64,000 bases of DNA from JADJGC01 sp964576925. Its GTDB lineage: Bacteria > Zixibacteria > MSB-5A5 > CAIYYT01. Positions 24,583 to 33,534 of the stretch are shown here, piece after piece (the stretch's first letter is position 1; each line of letters begins with the position of its first letter). Location: assembly GCA_964576925.1 (NCBI GenBank), contig CAZNWJ010000009.1:1-64000 (forward strand), in the 5' to 3' direction. Under the pieces are notes generated by a model. The model saw only the letters and a program-made list of their open reading frames with translations, made no database searches and was not told the origin of the DNA. Position numbers and translations under genes: made by a program.

Positions 24583-27438
24583 TTAGAAGTTCAGCCGCAA
24601 GCCCATGCGAACTTGGCGCGGCGTATCATAGTTAGCCGGGCTGGCTTGCTTGAAACTGTATTTGTCAAGCCCATCCTGGCCGTAGGTCTCGATAAACTGC
24701 TGACCTTCCGCGGTCGCCAGCCAACCGGTGTTGTCCGGACGTCCGGAGCCTTCGTAGACATCCACCGCATTATCGGTGTCAAACACGTTGAGCACCCAGA
24801 GGTAAACATCCCAGGTCAGTCGCGCGACTTCAAAGGACTTGTTCGCCTTGATATCAAAGCGGTAGGTCCACGGGCCGCTGCGCGAGTTGATCTTGCCCAC
24901 CGGGGTCGGTGTCACCGACGCCAGCGAAATCTCGTTGTAAACTTCCATCGGCGTGTACGGCGTGCCGGAACCCGCGCGGAAGACGAAGTTGACGCCGGCA
25001 TTCTCCAGCGGCTGCATCGTTCCCAGCTTCGGACCCTGGTTATTCCCGGCGCGGACGTCGAGGATAGCCGTGATTTTGTGGCGCTGATCGAAATCGAGTG
25101 CCGATACGCGAATCGGGCGCTCGGTGTTCGTCCAGGCAATGTTGCCCTGCGACGTCGCGTACGAGCCGGTGCCCGACGCATACGACAGTGAGTAGTTCAA
25201 TTCACCAGAGATCGAGCGTGTGCGGCGAATCTTGATCGCAGCCTCGATACCCTTGACCGTGCCGAAGTCGACGTTTCGGTAGGTCGCAAACGAGTTCGGC
25301 GAAGACGGCTGGTTGATCACCTGCGTCAGACCCTTGACGTCCTTGTAGTAGGCAGTCAGGTTGAGGCTGGTGAAATCACCCAGCTGGTGAGCCATACCGA
25401 CTTCGTACGCCGTGGTTTCTTCCGGTTGAAGATTCGGATTGCCAATCGGCGAATAGTAAGGGGCGTCCTTCACCATGCGTTCCAGGAACTGCGAGCCCAC
25501 ATAGAGGTACTGCAGTTCGGGACGCTGGAAGAACTTGCCGTAGTTGACGTGGAGCACGGTGCGGTCGGAGACCGGGAAGCCCACGCCGAGACGCGGCGAG
25601 ATCTTCTGCTCAGCCTTGGCCTCTTCGAAGTCTTCGGCGGTCAATTCGGTCGCGCCCTGGATCTCCTCCGGCGTATGCGCATCCGGATCGGCCAGGATAT
25701 TATCCGGGTCAAGCGGGCGCTCTTCGTTGCGAAGTCGATCGGTGTTAACATTCAAGTAATCGTAGCGGAGACCGGCGTTCAGCACCAGGCCTTCCCACTC
25801 GAACTTGTCCTGCAAGTAGAGCGCGAAGGTGTACGGCTTCTTGGCGCCGTCAGGACCGTCGTCCACGTGTTCCTGCCCCGATTGATCGTAGCCAAAGAAG
25901 TTGGCGTCCTGCCACGACACGCGCGCCTCCTGAATCGGATCAACAATCGTGGTGTCGATGCGGGTCGGATCCAGATGATTGTAATAGCGCAGATGGTGGC
26001 GTTCGAAATCGATGCCAAACTGCAGTTCGTTATAGTCATCGACCTGGCTGGTCATATCGAAGTTCAGTCCGACATACGCGGAGCGGCGCTTCAATACGTC
26101 CTCCCAGACGTGTCCTTCGTCCTCTTCCGTCGCCGGATCGTCACCCGCCCAGAACAGGCGCGTATCGTCGAAGGTCGGATTGCCGTTCGGCCGCGCGTAG
26201 GCAAAGATGTCGTCCCAGTGCGTCTCGTCGCCGCGGAAGCGCTTGGTGATGTAGTAAGTGGCACCCAGCTCGAAGAAGGTCTTCTGCGACAGGTTGTTCG
26301 TCCACTTGGCGTAGTACGAATAGTTTTCATCGAGATAACGAGGAGCGTGCGTCGGGTTGTAGTAGTAGTTCATGCGGAACTCGTCCCACTCTTCGTAGGA
26401 ACCGAGGGTTCCGATGCGCACGATGTTTTTCTGGTTAAGATCCCAACGTAACTTACCCTGCCACGACCAGCCCGATAGGTCATTGTGCGGCAGGCGGCCG
26501 TCGGCAGTCGCGCGAGGAGCGCGATCACCAAGACGGCGGCGTTCCATCGAAGCGAAGAAGCTCGCCTTGTCGTTGTTCGGCAGCAGCGGGCCGTTGAGAT
26601 TGAAGGCCAGGACGTTGTAGTTGTAGCGATTGTCCGAGCCCATAAATTCGTCAGTCACGGCTTCCAGCGAACCGGAATAAGCCTTGGCACCTTCTTTCGT
26701 GGTCACGTTGATCGCGCCCGACGAAATCCAGCCATATTCGGCGTTAAATCCGCCGTTGGAGATCGAAATCTCTTCGATCGCATTGTTGTTGATCGCCGTG
26801 GTCGACATGTTCGTCAACGGGTCCTGCTGTGAGAAACCGTCGACGAAATATGCGACGTCGCCCTGGCGGCCGCCGCGAATATTCAGCGCCGGCTGGTTGC
26901 TGGCTTCACGGCCGCCGCGCGTACCGACGGCGGACGCTTCGACGTTTTCCGTGTAGGCAACAACGCCCGACGACAAACCGACCACGTCCGTATAGCCGCG
27001 GGTCGGCAGCTGCTGAATCTCTTCGCCGCTGACGATCTTGAGCGATTTGGTTTGATCAAGAATGACCAGCGGCCGCTCGGCGATGACGATCTGCGTTTCG
27101 CCGATGTCGAGGACCTTGGACGACAGCTGAATATCCGCCGTTGAGGTCAGGTCCACCGAGACCGCCAGTCCCTGGACTTCCACCGGAGCGTAGCCGATGA
27201 TTTCGGCCTTGAGTGTATAAGTTCCGACCGGAACGTTGAGGATGAAGTATTTCCCTTCTACATCCGTGAGCGCTCCCATCGTCGTGCCGTTGATCGTCAC
27301 TGCGACGCCCGGCAGGGGAGCGCCTGTTTCCTTATCCGTCACCTTGCCGGAGATCTTTCCGACGGTTGCCGCCATAGATAGGCTGCAGAGAGCGAGGACC
27401 AGGAACAGCACCAGCGCTACTTTTGGTTTGAGTTTCAA
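24583..27438 (-). CDS. TonB-dependent receptor with carboxypeptidase-like regulatory domain
   Basis: A 951-residue outer-membrane receptor. Start: TTG 27438 lies 8 bases after AGGAGG, while a TTG two codons upstream would be only 2 bases away. A signal peptide is followed by a CarboxypepD_reg-like domain (ISGKVTDKETGAPLPGVAVTINGT, residues ~28-110). Next come the plug (LNIRGGRQGDVAYFVDGFSQQDPLTNM) and a ~700-residue barrel ending in MGLRLNF with terminal Phe. It would import a large ligand using TonB energy. The N-terminal domain is as in Oar/SusC-like proteins. The ligand is not predictable. First gene of a three-gene operon. Confidence 0.92.
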   Translation of the reverse strand: MKLKPKVALVLFLVLALCSLSMAATVGKISGKVTDKETGAPLPGVAVTINGTTMGALTDVEGKYFILNVPVGTYTLKAEIIGYAPVEVQGLAVSVDLTSTADIQLSSKVLDIGETQIVIAERPLVILDQTKSLKIVSGEEIQQLPTRGYTDVVGLSSGVVAYTENVEASAVGTRGGREASNQPALNIRGGRQGDVAYFVDGFSQQDPLTNMSTTAINNNAIEEISISNGGFNAEYGWISSGAINVTTKEGAKAYSGSLEAVTDEFMGSDNRYNYNVLAFNLNGPLLPNNDKASFFASMERRRLGDRAPRATADGRLPHNDLSGWSWQGKLRWDLNQKNIVRIGTLGSYEEWDEFRMNYYYNPTHAPRYLDENYSYYAKWTNNLSQKTFFELGATYYITKRFRGDETHWDDIFAYARPNGNPTFDDTRLFWAGDDPATEEDEGHVWEDVLKRRSAYVGLNFDMTSQVDDYNELQFGIDFERHHLRYYNHLDPTRIDTTIVDPIQEARVSWQDANFFGYDQSGQEHVDDGPDGAKKPYTFALYLQDKFEWEGLVLNAGLRYDYLNVNTDRLRNEERPLDPDNILADPDAHTPEEIQGATELTAEDFEEAKAEQKISPRLGVGFPVSDRTVLHVNYGKFFQRPELQYLYVGSQFLERMVKDAPYYSPIGNPNLQPEETTAYEVGMAHQLGDFTSLNLTAYYKDVKGLTQVINQPSSPNSFATYRNVDFGTVKGIEAAIKIRRTRSISGELNYSLSYASGTGSYATSQGNIAWTNTERPIRVSALDFDQRHKITAILDVRAGNNQGPKLGTMQPLENAGVNFVFRAGSGTPYTPMEVYNEISLASVTPTPVGKINSRSGPWTYRFDIKANKSFEVARLTWDVYLWVLNVFDTDNAVDVYEGSGRPDNTGWLATAEGQQFIETYGQDGLDKYSFKQASPANYDTPRQVRMGLRLNF

Positions 27439-28034
27439 AACCAAAACCTCCTGTTAATGATTTGAACTTGCATTCAAAAGTGCAGAGTTAACTAACGGGT
27501 TCAATAACTGTCCTCCTCTGATCGATTCTTGGGGTTCACTTTCAAAGCTCTCATACCTCCACTCAAAATGACGCGGAAAACCCATCTTCGTGTATCGCGA
27601 TATCCCCTTAGCCACGGCAGAAAAACGAATTTCGGACGGCAGAGCATGCGAATCGACAAGCGGCACTTCCCCTGCCTGCTCTCGATCGCTTGGAGTGCTC
27701 CGCCATTCCCTGCCGGAGACCAAGAAGTGTAATGGGCTTTTCGCACCCGTAATCAATAAGTGCGTTTCATGACGCGATTCTGTCAACATAAAACTTTTCG
27801 CTAACTACAAGAGAGATCAGCGCTTTGCTTAAGGGATCGGCGTTTCAGCTTGAGGCTTTAGGGGGTGGCGGCAGAATTTGACAACAAAATGAACAGCGGA
27901 GGCCCGTCGTAGAAACCCCTTATCTCTTAATCACTTACGCTGTACCCAAGATTGCTACGAAGCGGCTGTGCGCGCGTTGAACATGGCGCATAGTTTCTAA
28001 ACGGCGCACGTTGGCTGATGAACCGCCCTGGAAT
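27439..28034 (-). other. 590-bp gap between lipB and the TonB receptor operon
   Basis: No convincing gene. Short frames here lack an SD and any recognisable motif. On the minus strand a TTGACA lies at 27774-27769 within an A/T-rich patch, but no good -10 follows at 16-18 bp. This should hold the promoter and leader of the TonB receptor operon and possibly a regulatory RNA, which I cannot identify. Confidence 0.5.
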
Positions 28035-28718
28035 TTAAAGCTGGACTGAGACGCCGAAGGTCTCTTCTATCGCATTCGCAATAAGGAAGAAAACGCGGTT
28101 GCCGTCAATCGGCCTTCCAGTAATCTCCGTAAGGCTTGTCACCGAGTCGGGTGCGAAACCGCAGGGATTAATGAGTTGGAAATACGAAAGGTCAGTATCA
28201 AGATTAAGGGCCAGCCCGTGGTAGCTCACCCAGCGCTTGACGGCGATGCCGATGGCGCAAATTTTCTTGCCGTCAACCCAGACGCCCGTCTTCCCCGATA
28301 TGCGCTCCCCTTGAATGTCATAATTCCTCAGAAAATTGATTACAACCTCTTCGAGGTCACGCAGGAACTTGTGCAGGTCGCGGCCGCGATTCTCGAGATT
28401 CATGATTGGATAAATGATCTGCTGTCCCGGCCCGTGAAACGTCACGTCCCCGCCGCGCTCGACTTCATATTTGACGACACCGCGCTTCGCGAGGACCTCG
28501 TCAGAAACGAGAACGTTGGCGACATCGCTGCCGCGACCGATTGTAATTGTCGGCGGATGGCTCGTGAAGATAAAGGTGTCCGGGGCTTCTCCGGCGATCA
28601 CCTTGTCGACCATCTGCAACTGCAACTGTCGCGTCTTCTCATAGTCTGACAATCCGAGATCAAAGATGCGGGCTTTGGATTTGGCTGGTGTCACTGTCGG
28701 ATTATCGCTCATAAACAT
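28035..28718 (-). CDS. lipB: Octanoyltransferase LipB
   Basis: A 227-residue enzyme that moves octanoyl groups from acyl carrier protein to lipoyl domains, the first step of lipoate synthesis. Family motifs: ITIGRGSD, the RGGDVTFHGPGQ signature (residues ~88-99), catalytic Lys152 (KKICAIGI) and catalytic Cys186 (NPCGF). The adjacent E2 acyltransferase has a lipoyl domain that would be its substrate. The ATG has no clear SD, so the exact start is uncertain by a few codons. Confidence 0.95.
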   Translation of the reverse strand: MFMSDNPTVTPAKSKARIFDLGLSDYEKTRQLQLQMVDKVIAGEAPDTFIFTSHPPTITIGRGSDVANVLVSDEVLAKRGVVKYEVERGGDVTFHGPGQQIIYPIMNLENRGRDLHKFLRDLEEVVINFLRNYDIQGERISGKTGVWVDGKKICAIGIAVKRWVSYHGLALNLDTDLSYFQLINPCGFAPDSVTSLTEITGRPIDGNRVFFLIANAIEETFGVSVQL

Positions 28719-28744
28719 CGGGACGGGCGTCTCTGCCCGTCCCG
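28719..28744. repeat. Palindromic element between E2 and lipB (GGGACGGGC type)
   Basis: A perfect 10-bp inverted repeat, CGGGACGGGC/GCCCGTCCCG, around the 6-nt loop GTCTCT, lies immediately upstream of the lipB start. It resembles REP-like intergenic palindromes rather than a terminator, since no T-run follows on either strand. Confidence 0.6.
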
Positions 28745-28770
28745 CCTCTTCTCATCTTCTCTTATGCCAC

Positions 28771-28793
28771 GGTGACCCACCGCTCGCGGTGGG
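28771..28793. repeat. Dispersed palindromic repeat, copy 1 (GGTGACCCACCGC type)
   Basis: The arms CCCACCGC/GCGGTGGG (28776-28783 and 28786-28793) form an 8-bp stem with a 2-nt loop. The 23-nt unit matches a second copy at 63191-63213 at 20 of 23 positions, and that copy keeps most of the stem. Confidence 0.6.
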
Positions 28794-28811
28794 ATTATTA
28801 ACTTCGTGCCT

Positions 28812-30080
28812 TTAGAGCAGCATCAACTCCGGCTCTTCGATGTAGCCGATCAGCTTGCGCAGAAACTGCACGGCATAATGGCCGTCGATCAGACGATGAT
28901 CAAAAGACAACCCCATGTTCATCATGTCGCGAATCACGATCTGGTTGTCGCGCACCACCGGACGTTTCTGGATTGCGTGAATGCCGAGAATGGCTACTTG
29001 CGGCTGGCTGATGATCGGTGTCGAATTCAGCGCACCGTATCCACCGGCATTCGTCAACGAGAACGTGCCGTCCTCTATGTCTTGCGGCAGCAGGCGTTCA
29101 GCGCGCGCGCGATCCCCGAGGTCTTTCAGTTCCTTCATCAACTGGACGACGCCCTTTTGGTCGGCAGCCTTGATGACCGGAACAATCAACCCCGATTCGC
29201 GCGCCACGGCGATACCGATGTTGTAGTAGTGCTTGACGATGATCTTGTCCTCGGTCATCGACGCATTCATCAACGGGAATTCCTTGAGCGCTTTGCAGGC
29301 GGCCGCGACCAAAAACGGCATGTAGGTCACACGCACGCCGTGTTCTTTTTCGATTCGCTCGTTGAATTTCGCGCGAAATTCGACCAGGCGTGTGAAGTCG
29401 CATTCGTCGAACGTTGTCACGTGCGGCGAGGTTTGTTTCGATTTCACCATGTGGTCGGCGATCAACTTGCGCACGCGCGGCAGCGGGAGCTCTTCCACGC
29501 GCTTGCTGGTGTCGAATACCTGCTTGGGAGCTGCCGGAGTGTAGGCTGCCGGCGCCTGTGTCGGGCCGGCTGTCGTGGTGGCACCGCGACCGGACCGCGC
29601 GACGTAGTCTTCAACATCTTTCTGGGTCACGCGGCCATCGGTGCCGGTGCCGCGCAATTGCGTGACGTCAATTCCATGTTCCTTGATCAAACGGCGCACG
29701 ACGGGCGACAGCTTAATCGGGCCGGTGCTTGCGGCCGGCGCTGCTACCGGAGTCGGTGCTGCCGGGGCCGCGTTGGCCGCAGCTTTCGGGGCGGGAGCAC
29801 CTGTCGCGGGAGCCGCTGAGGGTGCCGCACCCGGCTTCTCGCCCGGGGCGCCAATCACGGCGATTTCTCTGCCGACCGGTACGACGTCGCCAACTTTGGC
29901 CTTGATTTCCAGCAGGACTCCGTCCGATTCCGCCGGGACCGAGACGTTTACCTTGTCCGTAAGCAGCTCGACGATCGGCTGGTCCTTTTTGATTGCCTCA
30001 CCGACCTGGACAAACCACTGATTGATGGTCCCTTCCACCACCGATTCCCCCATTTGCGGGACCTTCAAAACATAAGCCAT
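28812..30080 (-). CDS. 2-oxoacid dehydrogenase E2, dihydrolipoyl acyltransferase
   Basis: A 422-residue three-domain E2 enzyme. Residues 1-80 are the lipoyl domain with Lys43 (LLTDKVNVSV). An Ala/Pro-rich swinging linker covers ~81-115. The E1/E3-binding domain is at ~122-158 (SPVVRRLIKEHGIDVTQLRGTG). The catalytic domain spans ~195-422, with the His-x3-Asp-Gly motif in LSFDHRLIDGH. AAGGAG lies 8 bases before ATG. E1 and E3 genes are not in the window, so pyruvate, branched-chain or 2-oxoglutarate specificity cannot be assigned; the sequence is most like the branched-chain/SucB group. lipB is its downstream neighbour. Confidence 0.92.
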   Translation of the reverse strand: MAYVLKVPQMGESVVEGTINQWFVQVGEAIKKDQPIVELLTDKVNVSVPAESDGVLLEIKAKVGDVVPVGREIAVIGAPGEKPGAAPSAAPATGAPAPKAAANAAPAAPTPVAAPAASTGPIKLSPVVRRLIKEHGIDVTQLRGTGTDGRVTQKDVEDYVARSGRGATTTAGPTQAPAAYTPAAPKQVFDTSKRVEELPLPRVRKLIADHMVKSKQTSPHVTTFDECDFTRLVEFRAKFNERIEKEHGVRVTYMPFLVAAACKALKEFPLMNASMTEDKIIVKHYYNIGIAVARESGLIVPVIKAADQKGVVQLMKELKDLGDRARAERLLPQDIEDGTFSLTNAGGYGALNSTPIISQPQVAILGIHAIQKRPVVRDNQIVIRDMMNMGLSFDHRLIDGHYAVQFLRKLIGYIEEPELMLL

Positions 30081-30180
30081 TAGCGCATCTCCTTATAGCA
30101 ACAGCATAAATTTCGTTCTAAAACCCTGACGCGTCTCTCTTGGATCACTGTCGCGGGATGAGTTTTTGATAATAACACGC

Positions 30181-31272
30181 TCATCCGGTGATCGCAAGCA
30201 TTCTTTCCAAGGCGATGCGCGCGTTGTGCTTGATCTCGTCGTAGACCGTCATCGGCTTAAGCGTTTCCAGATTGTCGAGCGTGTAGGCAAGATCGTTCAA
30301 TGTCGTGCGATACATGTTCACACACATGGCGCAGGTTTGCCCGGCCAACTCGAGGATCTTCTTGTCGGGGTGAAGGTGAGCCAGCCGGTCGACGAGATTG
30401 AGTTCCGTGCCAATCGCAATCACGCTGCCACCTGGTTGTCCGGCAACGTACTTTACGATGTGGCTCGTTGAGCCAACCGAGTCGGCCAGCGCGACAACTT
30501 CAGCCGTACACTCCGGGTGCACCACGATCTTGATTCCCGGATACTGTTGTCTCATCTCGCTGATATGATGTGGCTGGAAGACCGAGTGCACGTGGCAGTA
30601 GCCTTTCCAAGCGATTACTTTAGCTTTCTGCACTGCGGTCAAATCGCGCTTGCCGGATCTGAGGTTGAAATCCCACACGAAGAACTCGTCCGGCTTGATT
30701 CCGAAACGATTGGCTGTGTTGCGGCCAAGATGTTCATCAGGGAAAAAGAAAATCCGCTCGCCGCGCGCAAACGCCCATTCAAAGGCCTTGATCGCGTTCG
30801 AGGAGGTGCAGATCACACCGTCATTCTTACCGCAGAACGCCTTGAGGTCAGCCGCGGAATTCATATAAGCGATCGGAATGATCTTCGTGCCCGGTAGTGC
30901 CACAGCAAGCTCGTCCCAGGCGGCATAAACCGAATCGATGGCCGCCATATCAGCCATCGGGCAACCGGCAAGGGCGTTGGGCAGAAAAACCTTCTGCTCC
31001 GGCCGCGCCAAGATCACCGCGGCCTCGGCCATGAAATGCACACCACAGAAGACAATGAACTCGGCTTCCAGCGCCGCCCCGATCTTGCACAAGGCATACG
31101 AGTCACCTTGATGATCGCCGAATTCAACGACCGATCGGCGCTGGTAATGATGCGTCAGGATCACCAATCGCGTGCCGTACTCCGCTTTGCGGGCGCGAAT
31201 CTTCTCCCGTAGCTGTTCGTCGGTTAGCGACCGATAACTTTCCGGTGTCGTCGTAAAAGCCGATGGCATCAT
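30181..31272 (-). CDS. nadA: Quinolinate synthase NadA
   Basis: A 363-residue [4Fe-4S] enzyme that condenses iminoaspartate with dihydroxyacetone phosphate in NAD biosynthesis. The cluster-binding cysteines are in FCGVHFMAEA, VICTSSNA and CAMCVNM, matching the three ligands of known NadA proteins; the ILTHHYQ and FFPDEHLGRNTA motifs are also present. I use ATG 31272; an in-frame TTG at 31326 would add 18 residues, and neither start has a strong SD. No nadB or nadC is visible nearby. Confidence 0.95.
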   Translation of the reverse strand: MMPSAFTTTPESYRSLTDEQLREKIRARKAEYGTRLVILTHHYQRRSVVEFGDHQGDSYALCKIGAALEAEFIVFCGVHFMAEAAVILARPEQKVFLPNALAGCPMADMAAIDSVYAAWDELAVALPGTKIIPIAYMNSAADLKAFCGKNDGVICTSSNAIKAFEWAFARGERIFFFPDEHLGRNTANRFGIKPDEFFVWDFNLRSGKRDLTAVQKAKVIAWKGYCHVHSVFQPHHISEMRQQYPGIKIVVHPECTAEVVALADSVGSTSHIVKYVAGQPGGSVIAIGTELNLVDRLAHLHPDKKILELAGQTCAMCVNMYRTTLNDLAYTLDNLETLKPMTVYDEIKHNARIALERMLAITG

Positions 31273-31449
31273 AACTTTGCTGCTCTCATCAACAGTGAAT
31301 TTAACACCTTTCCCCACGTGACACAACAGATACGGCTTGGCAGTACCGGCTCTTTGACACCCTAATCCCTACCACGGATCGCCGACAAAGTTCAACCACG
31401 AAAGGCAGATTGCCGATAAGCTTACTAACGAAAGAGGCGGAGGCACAGA

Positions 31450-31863
31450 TTGAGCCGGTACTTCTCGAAGCAGTGTCCTTACTGCAAAGCGGAATTTTCT
31501 CTCGATCACCTGGTCAACGAACCCCAATCGCGCCTGATCGGCATGTCGTTTGTCGAGGATTCAATCGAGTGGGTGTTTTACTTCTTTCAGCACGACCATC
31601 CCAATTGCGGCACCAGCTTTGTCGTGCGCGTCGACGAATTTGCGCCCTACATCGATGAACCGATTCCGACTGGAAAACTCGCCCTGCGAGAATGTTGCGA
31701 GCAGCACTGCGTCAATCTTGAGGATCTCTCCAATTGCCGGCAGCCCTGCCATTTTGCGCCCTTCCGCCGATTCATGCACAAGATGATTGCCGCCAAGAAG
31801 GGCGAATTGCCTCGCTTGACGCCTGCCAAGAATGCTCCCCTTGAGCGTACATTTTCGGTGTAA
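31450..31863 (+). CDS. Small Cys-rich protein, probably zinc-binding
   Basis: A 137-residue soluble protein beginning with TTG 31450, which has GGAGG six bases upstream. It opens with a CPYC knuckle (residues 9-12). Further Cys and His pairs follow at HDHPNC, RECCEQHC and NCRQPCHF, nine or more Cys in total, which suggests one or two zinc sites. The central DSIEWVFYFFQHDHPNCGTSFVVRV looks like a beta sheet. No known family recognised. It converges on another CPYC protein gene at 31888. Confidence 0.65.
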   Translation: MSRYFSKQCPYCKAEFSLDHLVNEPQSRLIGMSFVEDSIEWVFYFFQHDHPNCGTSFVVRVDEFAPYIDEPIPTGKLALRECCEQHCVNLEDLSNCRQPCHFAPFRRFMHKMIAAKKGELPRLTPAKNAPLERTFSV

Positions 31864-31887
31864 GCTCCGCACTGCGCGTTCTTGCGA

Positions 31888-32139
31888 TCAGAAGTGAATA
31901 TCTTTGTGCCAGAGCGTCCCCTGGCTCTTGATCTCCACCATCTCCCGCTCCCACTTCACCCGGCATTCGTCGCAGATCATGTTGTTGATCCGAGTCGTGA
32001 AACAATTGCCCGTGCAGGTGTATATCTTCTTGCAATACGGACACTGATGCTGATGCGCGTCGCTAGCCACTGAGTCTACTCGCTTCCGGCAGAACACTGC
32101 CTTTTCGGTGTGCCGCCCCGACAAAACTTCGTCCGGCAA
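31888..32139 (-). CDS. Small zinc-finger-like protein
   Basis: An up to 83-residue protein with CPYCKKIYTCTGNC and, 14 residues later, CDEC: a four-to-five-Cys pattern consistent with a zinc ribbon. The C-terminal part is amphipathic (RVKWEREMVEIKSQG). The TTG at 32139 has no SD; a GTG at 32070, just before the Cys region, is an equally plausible start and would give about 60 residues. Function unknown. Confidence 0.5.
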   Translation of the reverse strand: MPDEVLSGRHTEKAVFCRKRVDSVASDAHQHQCPYCKKIYTCTGNCFTTRINNMICDECRVKWEREMVEIKSQGTLWHKDIHF

Positions 32140-32198
32140 TTCTACGTAGAATCAACATATTCTTTTGTTGAAACAAGCGGAATCGATTCGAAGAGGAG

Positions 32199-32493
32199 AT
32201 ACTGGAACCGGCGCCCCACTATATCATCACGTACCGGCCGCCGCGCACGACCTTCGCGGCGGAAGCAACGTCGGAGGAAGCTGAACTCGTGGCCCGGCAC
32301 TTTGAATACCTCAAAGCCAATCTGGGCGCCGGCATACTTTTAATGGCCGGGCGCCGCCGAGTACGGTATTGCCGCTGTCGATTGCCCCGACGAACAGCAT
32401 GCGCGGGAACTGCTCGCAAACGATCTTATCGTCAAGGCCGGCGTACTTTCGGCACGGGTAGATGCATTTAGACTGGCTTTGTGGCGATCGTAG
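32199..32493 (+). pseudogene. Frameshifted YCII-domain gene
   Basis: Translating two frames in series gives a complete YCII-like protein. Frame one reads HYIITYRPPRTTFAAEAT..., with RHFEYLKANLGAGILLMAGR. At about 32349-32360, within a GC-rich run (GGGCGCCGCCGAG), the frame moves by +1. It then continues EYGIAAVDCPDEQHARELL, NDLIVKAGVLSARVDAF to a TAG at 32491. The 5' end has an SD-like GAGGAG but no ATG, GTG or TTG in frame. Either the gene is decayed or one or two bases are miscalled. An intact member of the same family is at 33241. Confidence 0.7.
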
Positions 32494-32535
32494 AACACGA
32501 GTGTTGCGGGTGAAAGTCAGTCCGAGTGTAAGCGC

Positions 32536-33117
32536 TCACTTGACAATCGAAGCGCTTAACCGCTCGAGGCACAGGCGCCAGTAAGACTTAAGTTTCAGTC
32601 GGGCTCGGTTATCCGGCAACTTCATGTGCTCGACCTGAACCAGGCACTTGTCCTTGCCTTTGCTGTAGAAATTGATCGCGACGCGGCTCTTCGGATCAGC
32701 CCAGGCGATGCGTATCGATTTTGACTCGGTCGCTGTCGTGATCCGATGTCTTGCACCGTCGAGCAGTCGGCTTCGCGATTTTGCATTGGCGAAAACACGA
32801 TAAACCTCGCCGATCTGCGCCGCAATCGTCTTGCTGGCATTGGCTGAGTAGCCATCGACCTTTTGGCCAACGGCGCGCAGCCCGCGTTTCTGCTCGTATC
32901 CAACTGTAATCATCTGACACCACCAGCCGTTGATCTCATCGCCATAGTTCTCGTGCAACCACGCCGCTATTGCCTTGTGCGTCATCTTGCGAGCGCCAGC
33001 GTGGTCAAGGATGCGCGTCCACTCCGCCCAACCACGCCCGGTGGCCTTCGCGACCGCTTTCGAGGAAATGCCGCCGAGATTCTCAGTGGTCTTCTTAGTC
33101 CGATGATCGGTCTTCAA
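32536..33117 (-). CDS. DUF4287-like domain protein with SRPBCC-type C-terminal part
   Basis: A 193-residue protein. Residues ~25-75 match the pattern I know from DUF4287-type proteins (WTRILDHAGARKMTHKAIAAWL, GWWCQMITVGYEQKRGLR). The C-terminal ~90 residues (IRIAWADPKSRVAINFYSKG, CLVQVEHMKLPD) resemble an AHSA1/SRPBCC hydrophobic-ligand fold. I choose TTG 33117, which has AGGAG at 9 bases; the longer frame starting at 33249 would run into the divergent YCII gene. Function unknown; the DUF name is from memory. Confidence 0.68.
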   Translation of the reverse strand: MKTDHRTKKTTENLGGISSKAVAKATGRGWAEWTRILDHAGARKMTHKAIAAWLHENYGDEINGWWCQMITVGYEQKRGLRAVGQKVDGYSANASKTIAAQIGEVYRVFANAKSRSRLLDGARHRITTATESKSIRIAWADPKSRVAINFYSKGKDKCLVQVEHMKLPDNRARLKLKSYWRLCLERLSASIVK

Positions 33118-33240
33118 GGCATTATTCTCCTGGATCACTGCTGCGCTCCTTCCACCTTCAAGGGTCAGAAATCCGAATAAAGCGCGTGCCGCCGAACCGG
33201 CAATCACTATCTTGCATCCGTCCGAACGGAGACCGCACTT

Positions 33241-33534
33241 ATGAAGCACTTTGTCGTAATCATCACTTACGCAAAACCGTTTGCCGAGTTCGAATCAATT
33301 CTTCCGGCGCACCGCGAACATCTGCAACGAGGGGTTGATGCCGGCATGCTGCTTGTCTCCGGACCGCAACAACCACGCACCGGCGGCATCCTCGTCGTCC
33401 GCGCGGAATCGCGCGACGCGCTGGAGCGATTCATCGCCGACGACCCGTATTCGATCAATCGCACGGCCACATTTCAGATAATCGAATTCGTGCCGGGTCG
33501 CCATCAGTCTTTCTTGGCCGACTGGATCGAGTGA
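33241..33534 (+). CDS. YCII-like domain protein
   Basis: A 97-residue single-domain protein of the YciI-like ferredoxin-fold family: N-terminal strand KHFVVIITYAKPF, the helix with LPAHREHLQRGVDAG, then LLVSGPQQPRTGGILVVRA and DDPYSINRTATFQIIEF. The conserved His (AHREH) and Asp (ADDPY) of the family are present. CGGAG precedes the ATG. The family includes weakly catalytic proteins; no substrate can be named. Related to the broken gene ~750 bp upstream. Confidence 0.8.
   Translation: MKHFVVIITYAKPFAEFESILPAHREHLQRGVDAGMLLVSGPQQPRTGGILVVRAESRDALERFIADDPYSINRTATFQIIEFVPGRHQSFLADWIE

Noticed and set aside
25387..26451. 354-aa plus-strand open frame
   Set aside because: Lies wholly antisense to the TonB receptor, with low-complexity Arg/Val composition, no SD and no motif; a shadow of a G+C-rich gene.
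27769..27774. TTGACA as promoter of the TonB operon
   Set aside because: No acceptable -10 lies 16-18 bp downstream on the minus strand.
27454..27789. 111-aa minus-strand frame in the gap before the TonB operon
   Set aside because: No SD, no hydrophobic or motif pattern, and it overlaps the expected promoter and leader of the TonB receptor gene.
28806..29819. 337-aa plus-strand open frame
   Set aside because: Antisense to the E2 acyltransferase; composition is that of a shadow frame.
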